Assembly: GCA_963719055.1 (NCBI GenBank) | Contig: CAVRAU010000021.1 | Span: forward strand, 1 to 64,000 | Reading direction: 5' to 3' | From: CAXMQZ01 sp963719055 | GTDB lineage: Bacteria > Acidobacteriota > Thermoanaerobaculia > Multivoradales > JAHEKO01 | Length of the DNA stretch: 64,000 nucleotides | Shown here: positions 1-11,410 of the stretch, one piece after another | How positions within the stretch are numbered: the first letter of the stretch is position 1 | Layout of the letters: the number at the start of each line of letters is the position of its first letter | Notes under the pieces: generated by a model | Told to the model about the DNA's origin: nothing | The model's input: the letters and a program-made list of their open reading frames with translations, nothing else | The model's database searches: none | Position numbers and translations under genes: made by a program

Positions 1-180
1 ACTAAGGACCCGCGCCCTCTCTTCTCCCACTGGAATCCTTCACAGTCGAACCGGAGTTACCTGGGTAAAATGCCCGACGGACGCCTCCGACACGGCGTTC
101 GATGCCATGAAAATCGCGTATCATGCCAACCCCAAACCGTCTTCACTTGTACAATGTGAGGAGACGGAGGACATTCTGCC

Positions 181-1343
181 ATGAGGAATACCATCTTTGG
201 AGTCGCCACCTCTCTGGCCCTGTGCGTGGGGCTGGCCCTCGGAGCCGCAGCCGGATACAGCCAGGACGCCGACGACCTGCAGGTGACTGCTGGCAAGAAG
301 AAGCACCGCAAGCGCCAGAAACGCCCCATCAAACTGGGAACCTCAGGCAGCAATGTCGAAGACATCTCAGGAGGTTTTTGCTGTGGCGGCACCCTGGGTG
401 CTCTGGTGGAGAAGTTCGGCACCCAATATATTCTGAGCAACAATCACGTGCTGGCCCGCAGCAACAGTGGCAAACAAGGTGAGGCCATTATTCAGCCTGG
501 ATATGGCGATCAGTCGTGTCCCGCGAGCGACGAGGCCTTCGATACGGTAGCCCAGCTCACCGCCAAGAAGCGGATCAGATTCGGCTTCGACAAGAGCAAC
601 AAGGTGGACGCTGCGATCGCCGAAGTGGTGCCCGGTGCGGTGAAAACCGATGGAGAGATCCTCCGGATCGGGATTCCCGGCACCACTCCTCACGGCCGCG
701 TTCGTGGGCATGGAGGTGAAGAAGAGCGGCCGGACGACCGGTCTGACTCGGGGAATCGTCGTCGCTGTCCACGCCACAGGGATCGTCCCGGAGTTCCCGC
801 TGGACTGCGCCGGTGAAGAAACGAAGACTGCCAGGTTCGTCGACCAGATCTTCATCGCCAGTGCCAACGACAAAGCGTTTCAAGGCCCCGGGGACTCCGG
901 TTCCATGGTCTACCAGGATGTGGACGAGTGCCCGGCTCCCGTCGGACTGCTCTTTGCGGGCACTGATGAAATAGGGGTGGCCAGCCCGGCAGCCACCGTT
1001 CTCAAGAAGGTCAAGAGACTCAAGCCCAGGGGCGACGCCAGATTCGTCGGTTGTGAGTCCTCGGAGCTCGAGGTGACCACGGCTCGAGCCCCACTCCTGA
1101 GAGAGCAGCGGGTGCGCGAGGCTGCCGGTGTGATGCGGGATTGGGAGGACGATCTACTGCGCACCCGCGGCGTTCAGGGGGTGGGTATTGGCATGACGCT
1201 CGTCGGGACCCGCGGAACCGGCCATCTACGTGTTCGCCACCGACAGCCGCGAAGAGGTGCGCTAACGCCTACCGGAACACCTCGGGGAATTTCGTATCGA
1301 AGTCATCGAGACCGACAGGTTCGAGGCCTACTGCGGGCCATAG
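181..1343 (+). CDS. Trypsin-like (Nal1-like) secreted serine protease, reading frame broken
   Basis: Predicted exported serine peptidase. Residues 1-28 form a signal peptide. The chymotrypsin-fold triad can be read as His in NNHVLA, Asp in VDAAIA and Ser in GPGDSGSMV. The ATG follows GGAGG. The frame breaks twice: near 685 (GIPGTTP continues as LTAAFVGMEV in the next frame) and near 1200. After the second break, the sequence EPAIYVFATDSREEVR runs into an in-frame TAA at 1263-1265, then continues to a natural-looking end FEAYCGP and TAG at 1341-1343. This C-terminal segment resembles the usual tail of bacterial Nal1-like proteins. Either a decaying gene or three sequence errors. Family assignment is fairly sure, substrate unknown. 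Confidence 0.75.
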
Positions 1344-1351
1344 AACTTCGT

Positions 1352-1534
1352 CTAGTCACGATGGCGTTCTGAGTCCGATTTCTCTCTGCCCAGCCTGCCT
1401 GCCCGCACGAGCGTGTCCCGCAGGAGATACTCGATCTGGGCATTGACGCTTCTGAGCTCGTCCGCCGCCCACTGCTCCAGGCGGCGGTAGAGCTCGGGTT
1501 CGAGACGCAGCAGAAATCGCTTCTTGTCGGCCAC
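1352..1534 (-). CDS. Arc/RHH-type small DNA-binding protein
   Basis: A 60-residue protein starting at GTG. The N-terminal strand KKRFLLRLEPELYRRLEQWA followed by RSVNAQIEYLLRDTL is the classic ribbon-helix-helix pattern of the Arc/MetJ class: one beta strand that pairs in a dimer to insert into the DNA major groove, then two helices. It lies immediately downstream of the SPFH gene, starting 9 bp past that gene's stop codon, so the two are almost certainly co-transcribed. Such proteins usually autoregulate their operon, and a matching inverted repeat lies upstream of the operon at 2458-2493. The short Arg/Asp-rich C-terminus has no recognised function. No toxin is visible beside it. Confidence 0.8.
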   Translation of the reverse strand: MADKKRFLLRLEPELYRRLEQWAADELRSVNAQIEYLLRDTLVRAGRLGREKSDSERHRD

Positions 1535-1542
1535 TCGTCAAT

Positions 1543-2439
1543 CTAGCTGTAAAGAGATCCGGTATTGAGCACGGGCGAGCTGGACTGCTCGCTGGTCAGG
1601 ACCACCATCAGGTTGTTGACCATGGCGGCCTTGCGCTCTTCGTCCAATTGCACGATGCCCTGCGCCGACAGCTCCTGCAGGGCGTGATCCACCATCCCCA
1701 CCGCGGCCTCGACGATGAGACGACGTGCCGCCACCACCGCTTGCGCCTGTTGGCGACGCAACATGGCCTGGGCGATCTCTGGAGCATAGGCCAGATGAGT
1801 GAGTCGAGCCTCACCGACCTCGACGCCGGCTACCTTCAGCCGTGCCTGTAGCGCTTGCTTCAACTCTTCGGCGATCTGCTCCTGGTCGCCACGCAGAGAG
1901 AGCTCGTCGCCCTCCGCTTCCCGCGGATCGTAGGGATGACCTGTCGCCAGAGAGCGCACAGCTGTCTCGACCTGGATGCTGACGAAATGCTCGTAGATGT
2001 CGACGTCGAACATGGCCTTGGCGGTGTCGACGACGCGCCAGACGATGACGGCGGCAATCTCGATGGGACTGCCGCTGGCGTCGTTGACCTTGATGGTCTC
2101 GCTGGTCAAGTTGCGCACGCGAAGCGAGATCTTCGGCTTGATGGCAAAGGGATTGCCCCACCGGAATCCCTCGGTCCGACAGGAGCCGATGTAGCGGCCG
2201 AAGAAGATCAGCACCCGAGACTCGTTGGGCTGCACCGTAAAGAGTCCCACCACAACCAAGAGGCCGACGACAAACATCGCAATGGCCAGGATCAGAGAGC
2301 CAACCTGCTCATTGGCGATGGCGTGGACAAACCGCCAGATGGCCACGCCTTCGAGACCGATCCCCAGGAACAACATGGGAAAGCCGTTGAACGTGGTGGC
2401 CTCGTGCTCACGGACTGTGCGGAATTCTTGCTCACTCAT
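1543..2439 (-). CDS. SPFH/Band 7 domain membrane protein
   Basis: A membrane-anchored SPFH (stomatin/prohibitin/flotillin) family protein of 298 residues. Two hydrophobic segments near the N-terminus (about residues 17-35 and 42-62) precede the band 7 domain, which begins around TVQPNESRVLIFFGRY and includes the typical VWRVVDTAKAMFDVD stretch. An Ala/Arg-rich helical region (QAMLRRQQAQAVVAARR) follows. The start at 2439 is chosen because GGAGGAGG lies 5 bp upstream; an in-frame ATG at 2469 lacks a site. Members form oligomeric scaffolds that organise membrane microdomains or chaperone membrane proteases. The client here is unknown. It forms a two-gene operon with the RHH protein downstream. 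Confidence 0.9.
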   Translation of the reverse strand: MSEQEFRTVREHEATTFNGFPMLFLGIGLEGVAIWRFVHAIANEQVGSLILAIAMFVVGLLVVVGLFTVQPNESRVLIFFGRYIGSCRTEGFRWGNPFAIKPKISLRVRNLTSETIKVNDASGSPIEIAAVIVWRVVDTAKAMFDVDIYEHFVSIQVETAVRSLATGHPYDPREAEGDELSLRGDQEQIAEELKQALQARLKVAGVEVGEARLTHLAYAPEIAQAMLRRQQAQAVVAARRLIVEAAVGMVDHALQELSAQGIVQLDEERKAAMVNNLMVVLTSEQSSSPVLNTGSLYS

Positions 2440-2457
2440 GATTTCCTCCTCCATTGA

Positions 2458-2493
2458 GTATGATATCACATAGATATCTTTCTCATATCATAC
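2458..2493. promoter_or_regulatory. Inverted repeat, likely RHH operator in the divergent SPFH/thioesterase promoter region
   Basis: GTATGATAT at 2458-2466 and ATATCATAC at 2485-2493 are perfect inverted arms. Between them lie the palindromes TGATATCA (2461-2468) and AGATATCT (2472-2479). The GATAT-type elements recur about every 11-12 bp, roughly one helical turn, as is usual for RHH operators such as those of Arc and MetJ. The site is just upstream of the SPFH-RHH operon start and 55 bp before the divergent thioesterase gene. Binding by the RHH protein is inferred. Confidence 0.5.
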
Positions 2494-2547
2494 GCACCAG
2501 GGCCGACTTTATTCGCCTGGCACCTTGGACCACCGTAGAATTGCTGC

Positions 2548-3036
2548 ATGGACAAGCAGCCCAATAGCTACAACTGCTTCATTTGCGGCGTCCGCAACGA
2601 TGCCAGCGTCAAGGTCAGGTTTCACGACACGATTGCCGAATCAGGCCAGCCCGAAGTCCTGGCGACCTTTACCGGCCGGCCCATTCATCAAGGCTATCCG
2701 GGGCGCATGCACGGCGGCGTCGCCTCCGGCATCCTCGACGAGGTGATCGGCCGCGCCATCAATGCCGACAACAACGAGGGCGATCCGACCGTCTGGGGTG
2801 TGGCAGTGGAGCTCACCGCCAGGTTCCACAAACCGATCCCCCTCGGCATCGAGATCATCGCCCGTGGACGTATCACCCGCGATAGGCGGCGCCTGTTCGA
2901 AGGCAGCGGCGAGATCTATCTGCCGGACGGCTCGACGGCGGTCACCGCCGAGGCCAAATACATCAAGCTGCCTCTCGAAGCCATCTCGGACGTGGACCCC
3001 GAGGAGCTCGGCTGGAGGGTCTATCCCGACGGGTGA
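2548..3036 (+). CDS. PaaI-family hotdog-fold acyl-CoA thioesterase
   Basis: A 162-residue single hotdog domain. The active-site helix segment MHGGVASGILDEVIGRA (near residues 51-67) is typical of the 4HBT/PaaI superfamily, with the conserved HGG loop and a catalytic acidic residue in the following helix. The N-terminus carries Cys10 and Cys13 in NCFICG, common in this subfamily. Strands such as AVELTARFHKPIPLG and GEIYLPDGSTAVTAEAKY complete the fold. These enzymes hydrolyse acyl-CoA thioesters in the cytoplasm. It is convergent with the DUF35-SCP2, thiolase and acyl-CoA oxidase operon, so a role in acyl-CoA turnover fits. The exact substrate cannot be read from sequence. Confidence 0.85.
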   Translation: MDKQPNSYNCFICGVRNDASVKVRFHDTIAESGQPEVLATFTGRPIHQGYPGRMHGGVASGILDEVIGRAINADNNEGDPTVWGVAVELTARFHKPIPLGIEIIARGRITRDRRRLFEGSGEIYLPDGSTAVTAEAKYIKLPLEAISDVDPEELGWRVYPDG

Positions 3037-3076
3037 CCTCGGCGCGACCGGCCGACCCGAGCGGGTTGAACCCAGG

Positions 3077-4060
3077 CTACGTCAAGTCACGCCGTACCGA
3101 CCGTGGCAACCGATCCAACTTGAAGATCGTCGTGAACTCCTTGTTGACGCTGATCCACAGAGCGCCTGTGACAATGGCATTGGTCAGGGCCTCCTTGAAG
3201 GTGAGCCATTCCACCAAGAGCCCTGGATCGTCCAGGACCATCAGAAAGTCGCTTTCCTCGGGGGCGTTGTCTGTCACGGCAAGGCTGCCATCATCGATTC
3301 GCAGCGTCAGACTGCCTGCCGCGGTCTTGACCTCGATGGTGCGCTGCCAGCCGGCGAGATTCGACTGTGCACGGGGACTCTGGCCCACGTTGGCGGCCAG
3401 CTCCGAAAGCATCTCGACAGCCTTCACGAAGGCGACGCGCTGAGCTTCGCTGGCCTCCCCCACCGCCGGCTCGGCCGCAGCCGAGAAGTCCAGATCGCTC
3501 TCCATCAGCGGTGTCTTCGATTGCTGCACCGGCGTCAGCTCCGCCATCGGCACGGCAAAGATGTCGGTGGGCTTTCCCAGCCGCTCGTCTCTGAAGACGA
3601 TCTTGACCGGCGTGCCCTTCTCGAAGATGAACGGAGTCAAGACGCCTTTGGTCGTATGGACGTGGACGGGCAGCGCCGTATCGGCCCCATCCAGAACGAC
3701 CCTTCCTCTGCCGAAGGGAACCCAGGACTGAAACAGCGAGTGGGCGAAATAGGTGATGGGGGGAGTCGAGTTCATCACCCCACGATCAGGCATCTCCAGA
3801 TACTCCATCTCTGCGAAGTCGCAATCCGGACACATGAGCGCGAACGGAGGAATCCGCACGACTCCACACTTGGGGCACTTGATGCCGAGTATCTTGAAGT
3901 CATCTCGGAGAGCCAAGAAGTATCGGGAGAATTCACCCTTGGTGCGCTTGTAGAAGGTGAACATGGACTCGTTGGTCTGCAGATAGTCCTCGCCATCTCG
4001 TTCAATGACCTCAGAAGCCACCGGTGGTATGAAGTGTTCAGGAATGACCTTCTCTGTCAT
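3077..4060 (-). CDS. DUF35 zinc-ribbon/OB-fold protein fused to an SCP2-like domain
   Basis: A 327-residue two-part protein. The N-terminal half is a DUF35-type acyl-CoA-binding OB fold with a rubredoxin-like zinc ribbon (CPKCG and CPDC, about residues 61-79). The C-terminal half (about 225-320) resembles an SCP2 sterol-carrier domain, with the stretches LTLRIDDGSLAVTD and FKEALTNAIVTGALWISV. DUF35 proteins are the obligate partner of non-decarboxylating thiolase-like proteins and are often translationally coupled to them. Here the ATG is preceded by GGGGGG and begins one base after the thiolase stop. The pairing suggests thiolytic cleavage of a bulky acyl-CoA, with SCP2 presenting the lipid. 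The fusion is visible; the substrate is inference. Confidence 0.85.
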   Translation of the reverse strand: MTEKVIPEHFIPPVASEVIERDGEDYLQTNESMFTFYKRTKGEFSRYFLALRDDFKILGIKCPKCGVVRIPPFALMCPDCDFAEMEYLEMPDRGVMNSTPPITYFAHSLFQSWVPFGRGRVVLDGADTALPVHVHTTKGVLTPFIFEKGTPVKIVFRDERLGKPTDIFAVPMAELTPVQQSKTPLMESDLDFSAAAEPAVGEASEAQRVAFVKAVEMLSELAANVGQSPRAQSNLAGWQRTIEVKTAAGSLTLRIDDGSLAVTDNAPEESDFLMVLDDPGLLVEWLTFKEALTNAIVTGALWISVNKEFTTIFKLDRLPRSVRRDLT

Positions 4061-4061
4061 C

Positions 4062-5267
4062 TCAATCCCCCCTTTCGAGGGTCATGGCGACCCCGTACTG
4101 AGCCACGGTCGAGCCCGTCCCATGGACCAGACCCCGTTCCAACTCGCGCGCGATCATCTCGCGCCGAGCGCTCCAACAGGAAAACATGTTGGATCCGCCG
4201 ACAAAGTGCCCACCAAAGGTAAGGCCGCCGGACGGGTTCACCAGGACCTTCCCACCCGGGGTCATGACCTCCTCCTCGATCAACGCATCGGTTCTGCCAA
4301 TGGGGACAAAGTCCAGCTCGCCCATGGTGATCTGAAGCTGCTTGATAAAGGCATCGTGAAGCTCGACGATCTGAATCTCCTTCAGGGGATCCGTGATTCC
4401 CGCCATCTCATAGGCCTTGTGGGCGGCAATATGATCTGACCAGATTCGACCCATGTACTTGTGACGCGTGTGATCCGGCCCGGCAACGCTGTGCTCATTG
4501 CTGGCCCCCACTCCGGTGACCCAGATCACCGGCTGCCCGGTGTTGGCGGCGATGGCCTTGGCCTTCTCTTCGGAAGCGAAAAGGATGGCGCCGGCACCCT
4601 CGCTATAGACGCACATCTCCAAGAGTTTGAACGGATAGACCACGTAGCGCGAGCTCATGGCCATCTCGGCCGTGACCACTTCGTCGCGACGCTGGGCGAA
4701 CGGGTTGTCCTTGGCCTGCTGACAGAGGATCTCCGCGATCTGCGCTGAAACCTCGGGTTTGAGATCCCCGGGGTGGTCGTCCATGTACGCGAGTACCACC
4801 TCGGCATAGCTGTCAGAGGCTGTCCAACCGAGCTCCCGCTCGAAAAACGTATCCGCCGACCAGCCGATGGTCTTGATCACCTCGGGGGTCTGGGTCATGG
4901 ATTCGAAATCGAAGCAGTCGGTGGCCCGCTCGACTCCCAGGGCCAGAACTGTGTCGTACAGACCACTGGCGATAAAGGTGTAGGCCGCCAACATGGCATA
5001 GGCACCGGTGGCGCCGCCGTTGGTGACCCGCATTCCCGGCTTGTTGGTCATCCCGATGATCCCCTGCAGTGGATGCTCAGGAATGGCCGACAGTTCGAAG
5101 ATGTCGTTATAGATACCGTAGATCACCGCATCGACGTCCGCAACGCTGACCGCAGCGTCCTCCAGGCACGTCTTCACCGCCATCTGGGACAGACCGTAGT
5201 AGGTCCGCTCCAGCCAATGGCTTTTACACGGGGTGATCCCGGCACCGACGATACCGACCCGCCTCAT
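4062..5267 (-). CDS. Thiolase-family acetyl-CoA acetyltransferase (SCP-x/lipid-transfer type)
   Basis: A 401-residue thiolase-superfamily protein of the SCP-x/DUF35-partner class. It begins MRRVGIVGAGITPC at an ATG preceded by AGGAGG. The N-half holds the GVERATDCFDFES region. Late motifs are EIQIVELHDAFIKQLQ and NPSGGLTFGGHFVGGSNM, matching the HDAF and GG-loop positions of the family. The usual nucleophile Cys loop is replaced by NGGATGAYAMLAA, as in many members that work as heterocomplexes with DUF35 proteins. It sits 157 bp downstream of the acyl-CoA oxidase gene and one base before the DUF35-SCP2 gene. Predicted role: the last, chain-cleaving step of a beta-oxidation-like pathway. An intact frame. 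Confidence 0.85.
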   Translation of the reverse strand: MRRVGIVGAGITPCKSHWLERTYYGLSQMAVKTCLEDAAVSVADVDAVIYGIYNDIFELSAIPEHPLQGIIGMTNKPGMRVTNGGATGAYAMLAAYTFIASGLYDTVLALGVERATDCFDFESMTQTPEVIKTIGWSADTFFERELGWTASDSYAEVVLAYMDDHPGDLKPEVSAQIAEILCQQAKDNPFAQRRDEVVTAEMAMSSRYVVYPFKLLEMCVYSEGAGAILFASEEKAKAIAANTGQPVIWVTGVGASNEHSVAGPDHTRHKYMGRIWSDHIAAHKAYEMAGITDPLKEIQIVELHDAFIKQLQITMGELDFVPIGRTDALIEEEVMTPGGKVLVNPSGGLTFGGHFVGGSNMFSCWSARREMIARELERGLVHGTGSTVAQYGVAMTLERGD

Positions 5268-5423
5268 GAAACTTCCTCCTCGGATTGATTGTCCGGCCGT
5301 AACAAAATCGTCATGACCGCCTCTGGCTGAGCATGGGCTAGCGGTGAATACCGCCCCCATCTATCCGGACCAGAATAGCCTCAGGCTCGGGCTGCCGCCC
5401 CACCCATGCGGGTAGGCCGGGAC

Positions 5424-7722
5424 CTAGATGGCGATCGGAGCAGCGAGAATCTCGTCCGGGATGGCGAACGATTCGACCAGCGGCACGGCCTGCTGACGGA
5501 CTTCGGCGCACAGCTCGTTGACGAGATCCCGGATAGCTTTGGCCTTGGCGCCCTCGATGTAGTTGTGCTCCTGGAACCAGCCGCGATCAGCCTCGATCCG
5601 ATGCAGGGCATAGAGGTCACAGAGCGTGTCGAGGATCGCTACCAGCGAGGGATCCTCGCAGGCTCCAACAGCAGCGACAAACTGCTCGAGCACCAGGAGC
5701 TCGGTGTGGGCCTTGGCCAGAGCGATCGCATGATCCTGGACCTCGACCAAGGCTGCGAAGCTGTCTTGGCCCTCATCGAGGCGGCGTTTGACCCGCCGGG
5801 CCAATGTTCCCAACAGGTGATCGCGCCGCCACTCCAGAGCCGCGAGATGGAATTCGCGATCTCGTAGGTGCTCTTCATCGGTGCGACGAGTCGCGAGTGG
5901 ATTCAACTCCGCGACTGCTGTCGCCGCGTGCGAAGCCACGTGCCGCGCCAGACCCAAGACGCTCATCTCCGTGAACTGCCGCTTGTACCCGGTCAGCAAG
6001 CTCTTGGCCAGGAGCTGCAACAAGACCGTGTTGTCACCTTCGAAAGTCGTAAAGACTTCGGTGTCGGCCTTGAGTGAAGCCAAACGGTTGACCGCCAGAT
6101 AACCCTGACCTCCACAGGCTTCACGGCAGGCCTGGATCGTATCCGTGGCATGCCAGGTGGAGTAGGCCTTGAGACCCGCCGCCAGGGCCTCGACTTGACG
6201 ACGATCATCGGGCGCCGACTCCAGGAACTGGTTCACCAGGTGCTTGAGAGCAAACTCCAGCGCCAAGGTCGTGGCCAGTCGTGGCATGAGACGTCGTTGG
6301 TGGGTCCGATAGTCGAGGAGCAACGGTCTCCGCTTCACCGGCCGGTCCGAACTGTCGACGGCGGGCGCCGTATTTGACCGCGATGGTCAAGGCGCTCTTG
6401 GCTGCACTCGAGGCGGCGAGTGCGATGCTGACACGTCCCCCTACCAGGGTTCCCAACATCACAAAGAACCGCTTCGCAGGGCTCGCGATGGGGCTACTAT
6501 AGGTGCCGTCCGCGGCGACGCCGGCGAACCGATCCAACAGATTCTCGCGTGGAACCCGGACCTGGTCGAACCAGATTCGGCCGTTGTCGACGCCATTCAG
6601 ACCCAGCTTCTCCCCACAATCCTCAATCCTCACGCCGGTACAGAGCGCGCCATCCGCGTCCCGAATCGGCACCAGCAACGCATGAACTCCGTGCCGCTCC
6701 TCCCCGACTTCGAGCTGGGCAAAAACCGTCGCCAGCCGGCCATGTCGAGCCGCGTTGCCAATGTAATCCTTGCCGGCACTCGAATCGGGTGTCTGGACTA
6801 CGAACTCCTCGGTAGCCGGATCGTAGCGAGCTACCGTACCCAGCTCGTGGACATTGGAACCATGCCCTGTCTCGGTCATGGCGAAGCATCCGGGCAGATC
6901 CAGGCTGCCCACGTCGCGGAGGTACTTCTGATGATGTTTTTCGGTACCCAGCTGCAAAATGCTGCCGCCAAACAGGCCGAACTGGACTCCCATCTTGATC
7001 AACAGACTGAGATCATGAAACGCCATCGTCTCGAAGGCCGCGATAAACGCGCCGAAGTCGTCGCTACCCCCCACCTGCCGGGGAAAGGTCAGAGAGCCAA
7101 CGCCTTCCGCTGCCAGCTTCTTCGCCCAGACCAGCACCTGCTCTCGATAGCTCTGCCGATCCAGATCGTAGACGTAGGCGAAATCCGGCCGACTGAGAAT
7201 CTCCCGCAGCCATTCCCGGACCGGGCGCTGTTCCCCGTCGAGCAGCCGCGTCATGGACGCCATATCAAAGACAGCGGGAGACTCCCCGTATCCCGCGTCA
7301 GGCCTTTCGGTCTCCAGCAGGTGCCGCGTCGCTTCGGTACCTGTGAGACCCAGCGCCTCTTCCAGCTTTTCGAGGGCCTCGAGCTCGGGCTCGGGGATCT
7401 CGATGTTGGCATTGGCCGCCAACTCCAAACCGAATTCCGTCAGTGTCCGTCGCTGCCGCCGCGGTAGCTGCAACGCCGCCTGTCGGATACTCGCCAATAG
7501 GGCTCCCAGGGCCGCGGCCGATGGCGGGTGATCCGGATCGAGCCACTGAGCGAGAAACTCTCGGCAATCCGCATCGACTCCAGGTGTCGCCTCGAGTCTG
7601 GCGCTGATGGCGCGGATCTCTTTTGGGGTCAGGTCACCATCCGCCCAGGCCACCTAGAGCATGGGCAGAAAGGGCAAGACTCTGGAATCATCAGGCGCGC
7701 AGGGATCTTGTTGTTCAGGCAT
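5424..7722 (-). CDS. Acyl-CoA oxidase/dehydrogenase with N-terminal TerB-like helical domain (frameshift and in-frame TAG)
   Basis: Flavoprotein catalysing the first, alpha-beta dehydrogenation step of acyl-CoA breakdown. The central part carries CFAMTETGHGSNV and IGNAARHG, and the C-half carries LLDYRTHQRRLMPRLA, CREACGGQGYLAVNR and TFEGDNTVLLQLLAK, all typical of the peroxisomal-type acyl-CoA oxidase family. The two halves are in different frames joined near 6325. The first about 85 residues look like a TerB-type helical domain (VAWADGDLTPKEIRAI). In the same frame, 22 codons from ATG 7722 (MPEQQDPCAPDD...LPFLPML) are cut off by TAG at 7654-7656, where a Tyr would fit; otherwise translation starts at GTG 7653. 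First enzyme of the operon with the thiolase and DUF35-SCP2 genes. Confidence 0.8.
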
Positions 7723-7763
7723 CATCCCGGTCAGTCTACCGCGCCAACCGGAGAGCTGGCACC

Positions 7764-7949
7764 TCAGACAGGGGGACCGTTCAGCCCGAGATAGAGCAGA
7801 CTCAAAAAGAACAGACAAAGAATCCACAAAACCAGCCTGGTTCGTAGATCGACGAGGGGCTGTTCCACATCCTCGATCTCATGGATCGTGGCGGAACTGT
7901 AGACACCCACATCACCGTCGGCACTGGACCCAGATCGTTCTCCACGCAT
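7764..7949 (-). CDS. Small single-pass membrane protein, unknown function
   Basis: A 61-residue frame starting MRGERSGSSAD at an ATG preceded by GGGGAG. The N-terminal 40 residues are polar and acidic; the C-terminus is one strong hydrophobic helix (VLWILCLFFLSLLYLGL) followed by NGPPV, giving a tail-anchored layout. It lies 41 bp upstream of the acyl-CoA oxidase on the same strand and may be the first gene of that operon. No family recognised. The ribosome site and the position of the hydrophobic helix support a real gene, but a chance frame is possible. Confidence 0.5.
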   Translation of the reverse strand: MRGERSGSSADGDVGVYSSATIHEIEDVEQPLVDLRTRLVLWILCLFFLSLLYLGLNGPPV

Positions 7950-8263
7950 AGCGTCTCCCCGATCAACAGCTGTCTGGTGGTGAGCCCTCGGGCCCAACGT
8001 GGTTCAGCGATGGCCTGAGGGAGAACTCCACCCCAGTGTAGGGCGCGCGGCTCGAGGAGGTCGACAGGCCATCTCTCGGGCCGACAGCGGCGCCTCGGAA
8101 CCGAACTCAAAGACCCGAAAACAAGAGACTTATGTGCTTCACAAGCAAAGATACAAGTATGCAAATATGCGCCTGCCGCTCTGTGTCCGCGCTTGCCAAG
8201 GCCGCGGGCCTCAGACATACTGCCCGGCACAAATTCACTTTTCAACACTTGCGGGAGGATGCC
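7950..8263. other. Intergenic region, divergent
   Basis: About 310 bp between the small membrane-protein gene (leftward) and the cupredoxin-like gene (rightward). The part from about 8110 to 8170 is AT-richer than its surroundings and contains GATACAAGTAT at 8150-8160, a 10-mer also present in the palindrome at 28598-28612. It probably holds promoters for both genes. I see no convincing gene, RNA or terminator in it. Confidence 0.4.
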
Positions 8264-8689
8264 ATGCATCGCAACGGAACGACCCTTCTTACTTGCGCCG
8301 TCCTAGTGTCCCTGGTCCTAGTTTCGGCGATACCCTCGCTCGCCGCCAAAAGGGACAAACCCGTGAAGGTCTTCGTCACCTGCAAAGGTGGATCCAACCC
8401 GCCGACAACCAGGGTCGAACCGGAAACGGTGGAGGTCGATCAAGACCAAAACGTCGAAGTGGAAGCTCCATATCAACAACTCGAATAAGAACGAACTGGC
8501 GATCATGCCCAAGACAGGAGGGTCAATGGCCCTTCGAAGCCACGAAGCATGTAGGAAAGAACGGCAAAGTGAAGACGCTAAGGATGAAACCCGATGCCGA
8601 GGGCACCTACGAGTACAAGATCCTCTATCAATGTGATGAGACCGCCCTACGTCATCGACCCACGTGTCAAGGTCGGAGGAGGCGAATAG
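8264..8689 (+). CDS. Small secreted protein, cupredoxin-like pattern, frame broken
   Basis: Starts MHRNGTTLLTCAVLVSLVL at an ATG preceded by GGGAGGA; residues 1-27 are a signal peptide ending SLAAK. Pieces in three frames assemble into one protein of about 140 residues: FVTCKGGSNPPTTRVEPETV, then WKLHINNSNKNELAIMPK, then WPFEATKHVGKNGKVKTLRM, then EGTYEYKILYQCDE, and finally PYVIDPRVKVGGGE with TAG at 8687-8689. Breaks fall near 8458, 8515 and 8640. The layout of a V-x-V-x(n)-W strand, an EGTYEYKI strand and a DPRVxVGGG end resembles cupredoxin-like small proteins, but the copper ligands are not clear. Its stop lies 4 bp from the convergent kinase stop. Confidence 0.6.
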
Positions 8690-8692
8690 GCC

Positions 8693-11332
<2,640 letters not shown>

Positions 11333-11410
11333 GACCCCTTTTGATCTCCTCGAGTTCTCGCGAAACTGAACCGTTGTCCGGGATTCTAGCCGAACCCGGA
11401 CCCTCGCCGC

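Noticed and set aside
1..180. Upstream gene fragment or promoter
   Set aside because: TACAAT at 150-155 could be a -10 box, but no matching -35 element or coding signal is visible; nothing is supportable.
2762..4222. Long rightward open frame (486 codons) antisense to the DUF35-SCP2 gene
   Set aside because: No start context, Arg/Ser/Pro-rich composition and complete overlap with a well-supported gene on the other strand; a shadow of high GC content.
7654..7656. TAG in the acyl-CoA oxidase as recoding (pyrrolysine or readthrough)
   Set aside because: No pyl genes or recoding signal seen, the position fits Tyr, and many other errors occur in the window.
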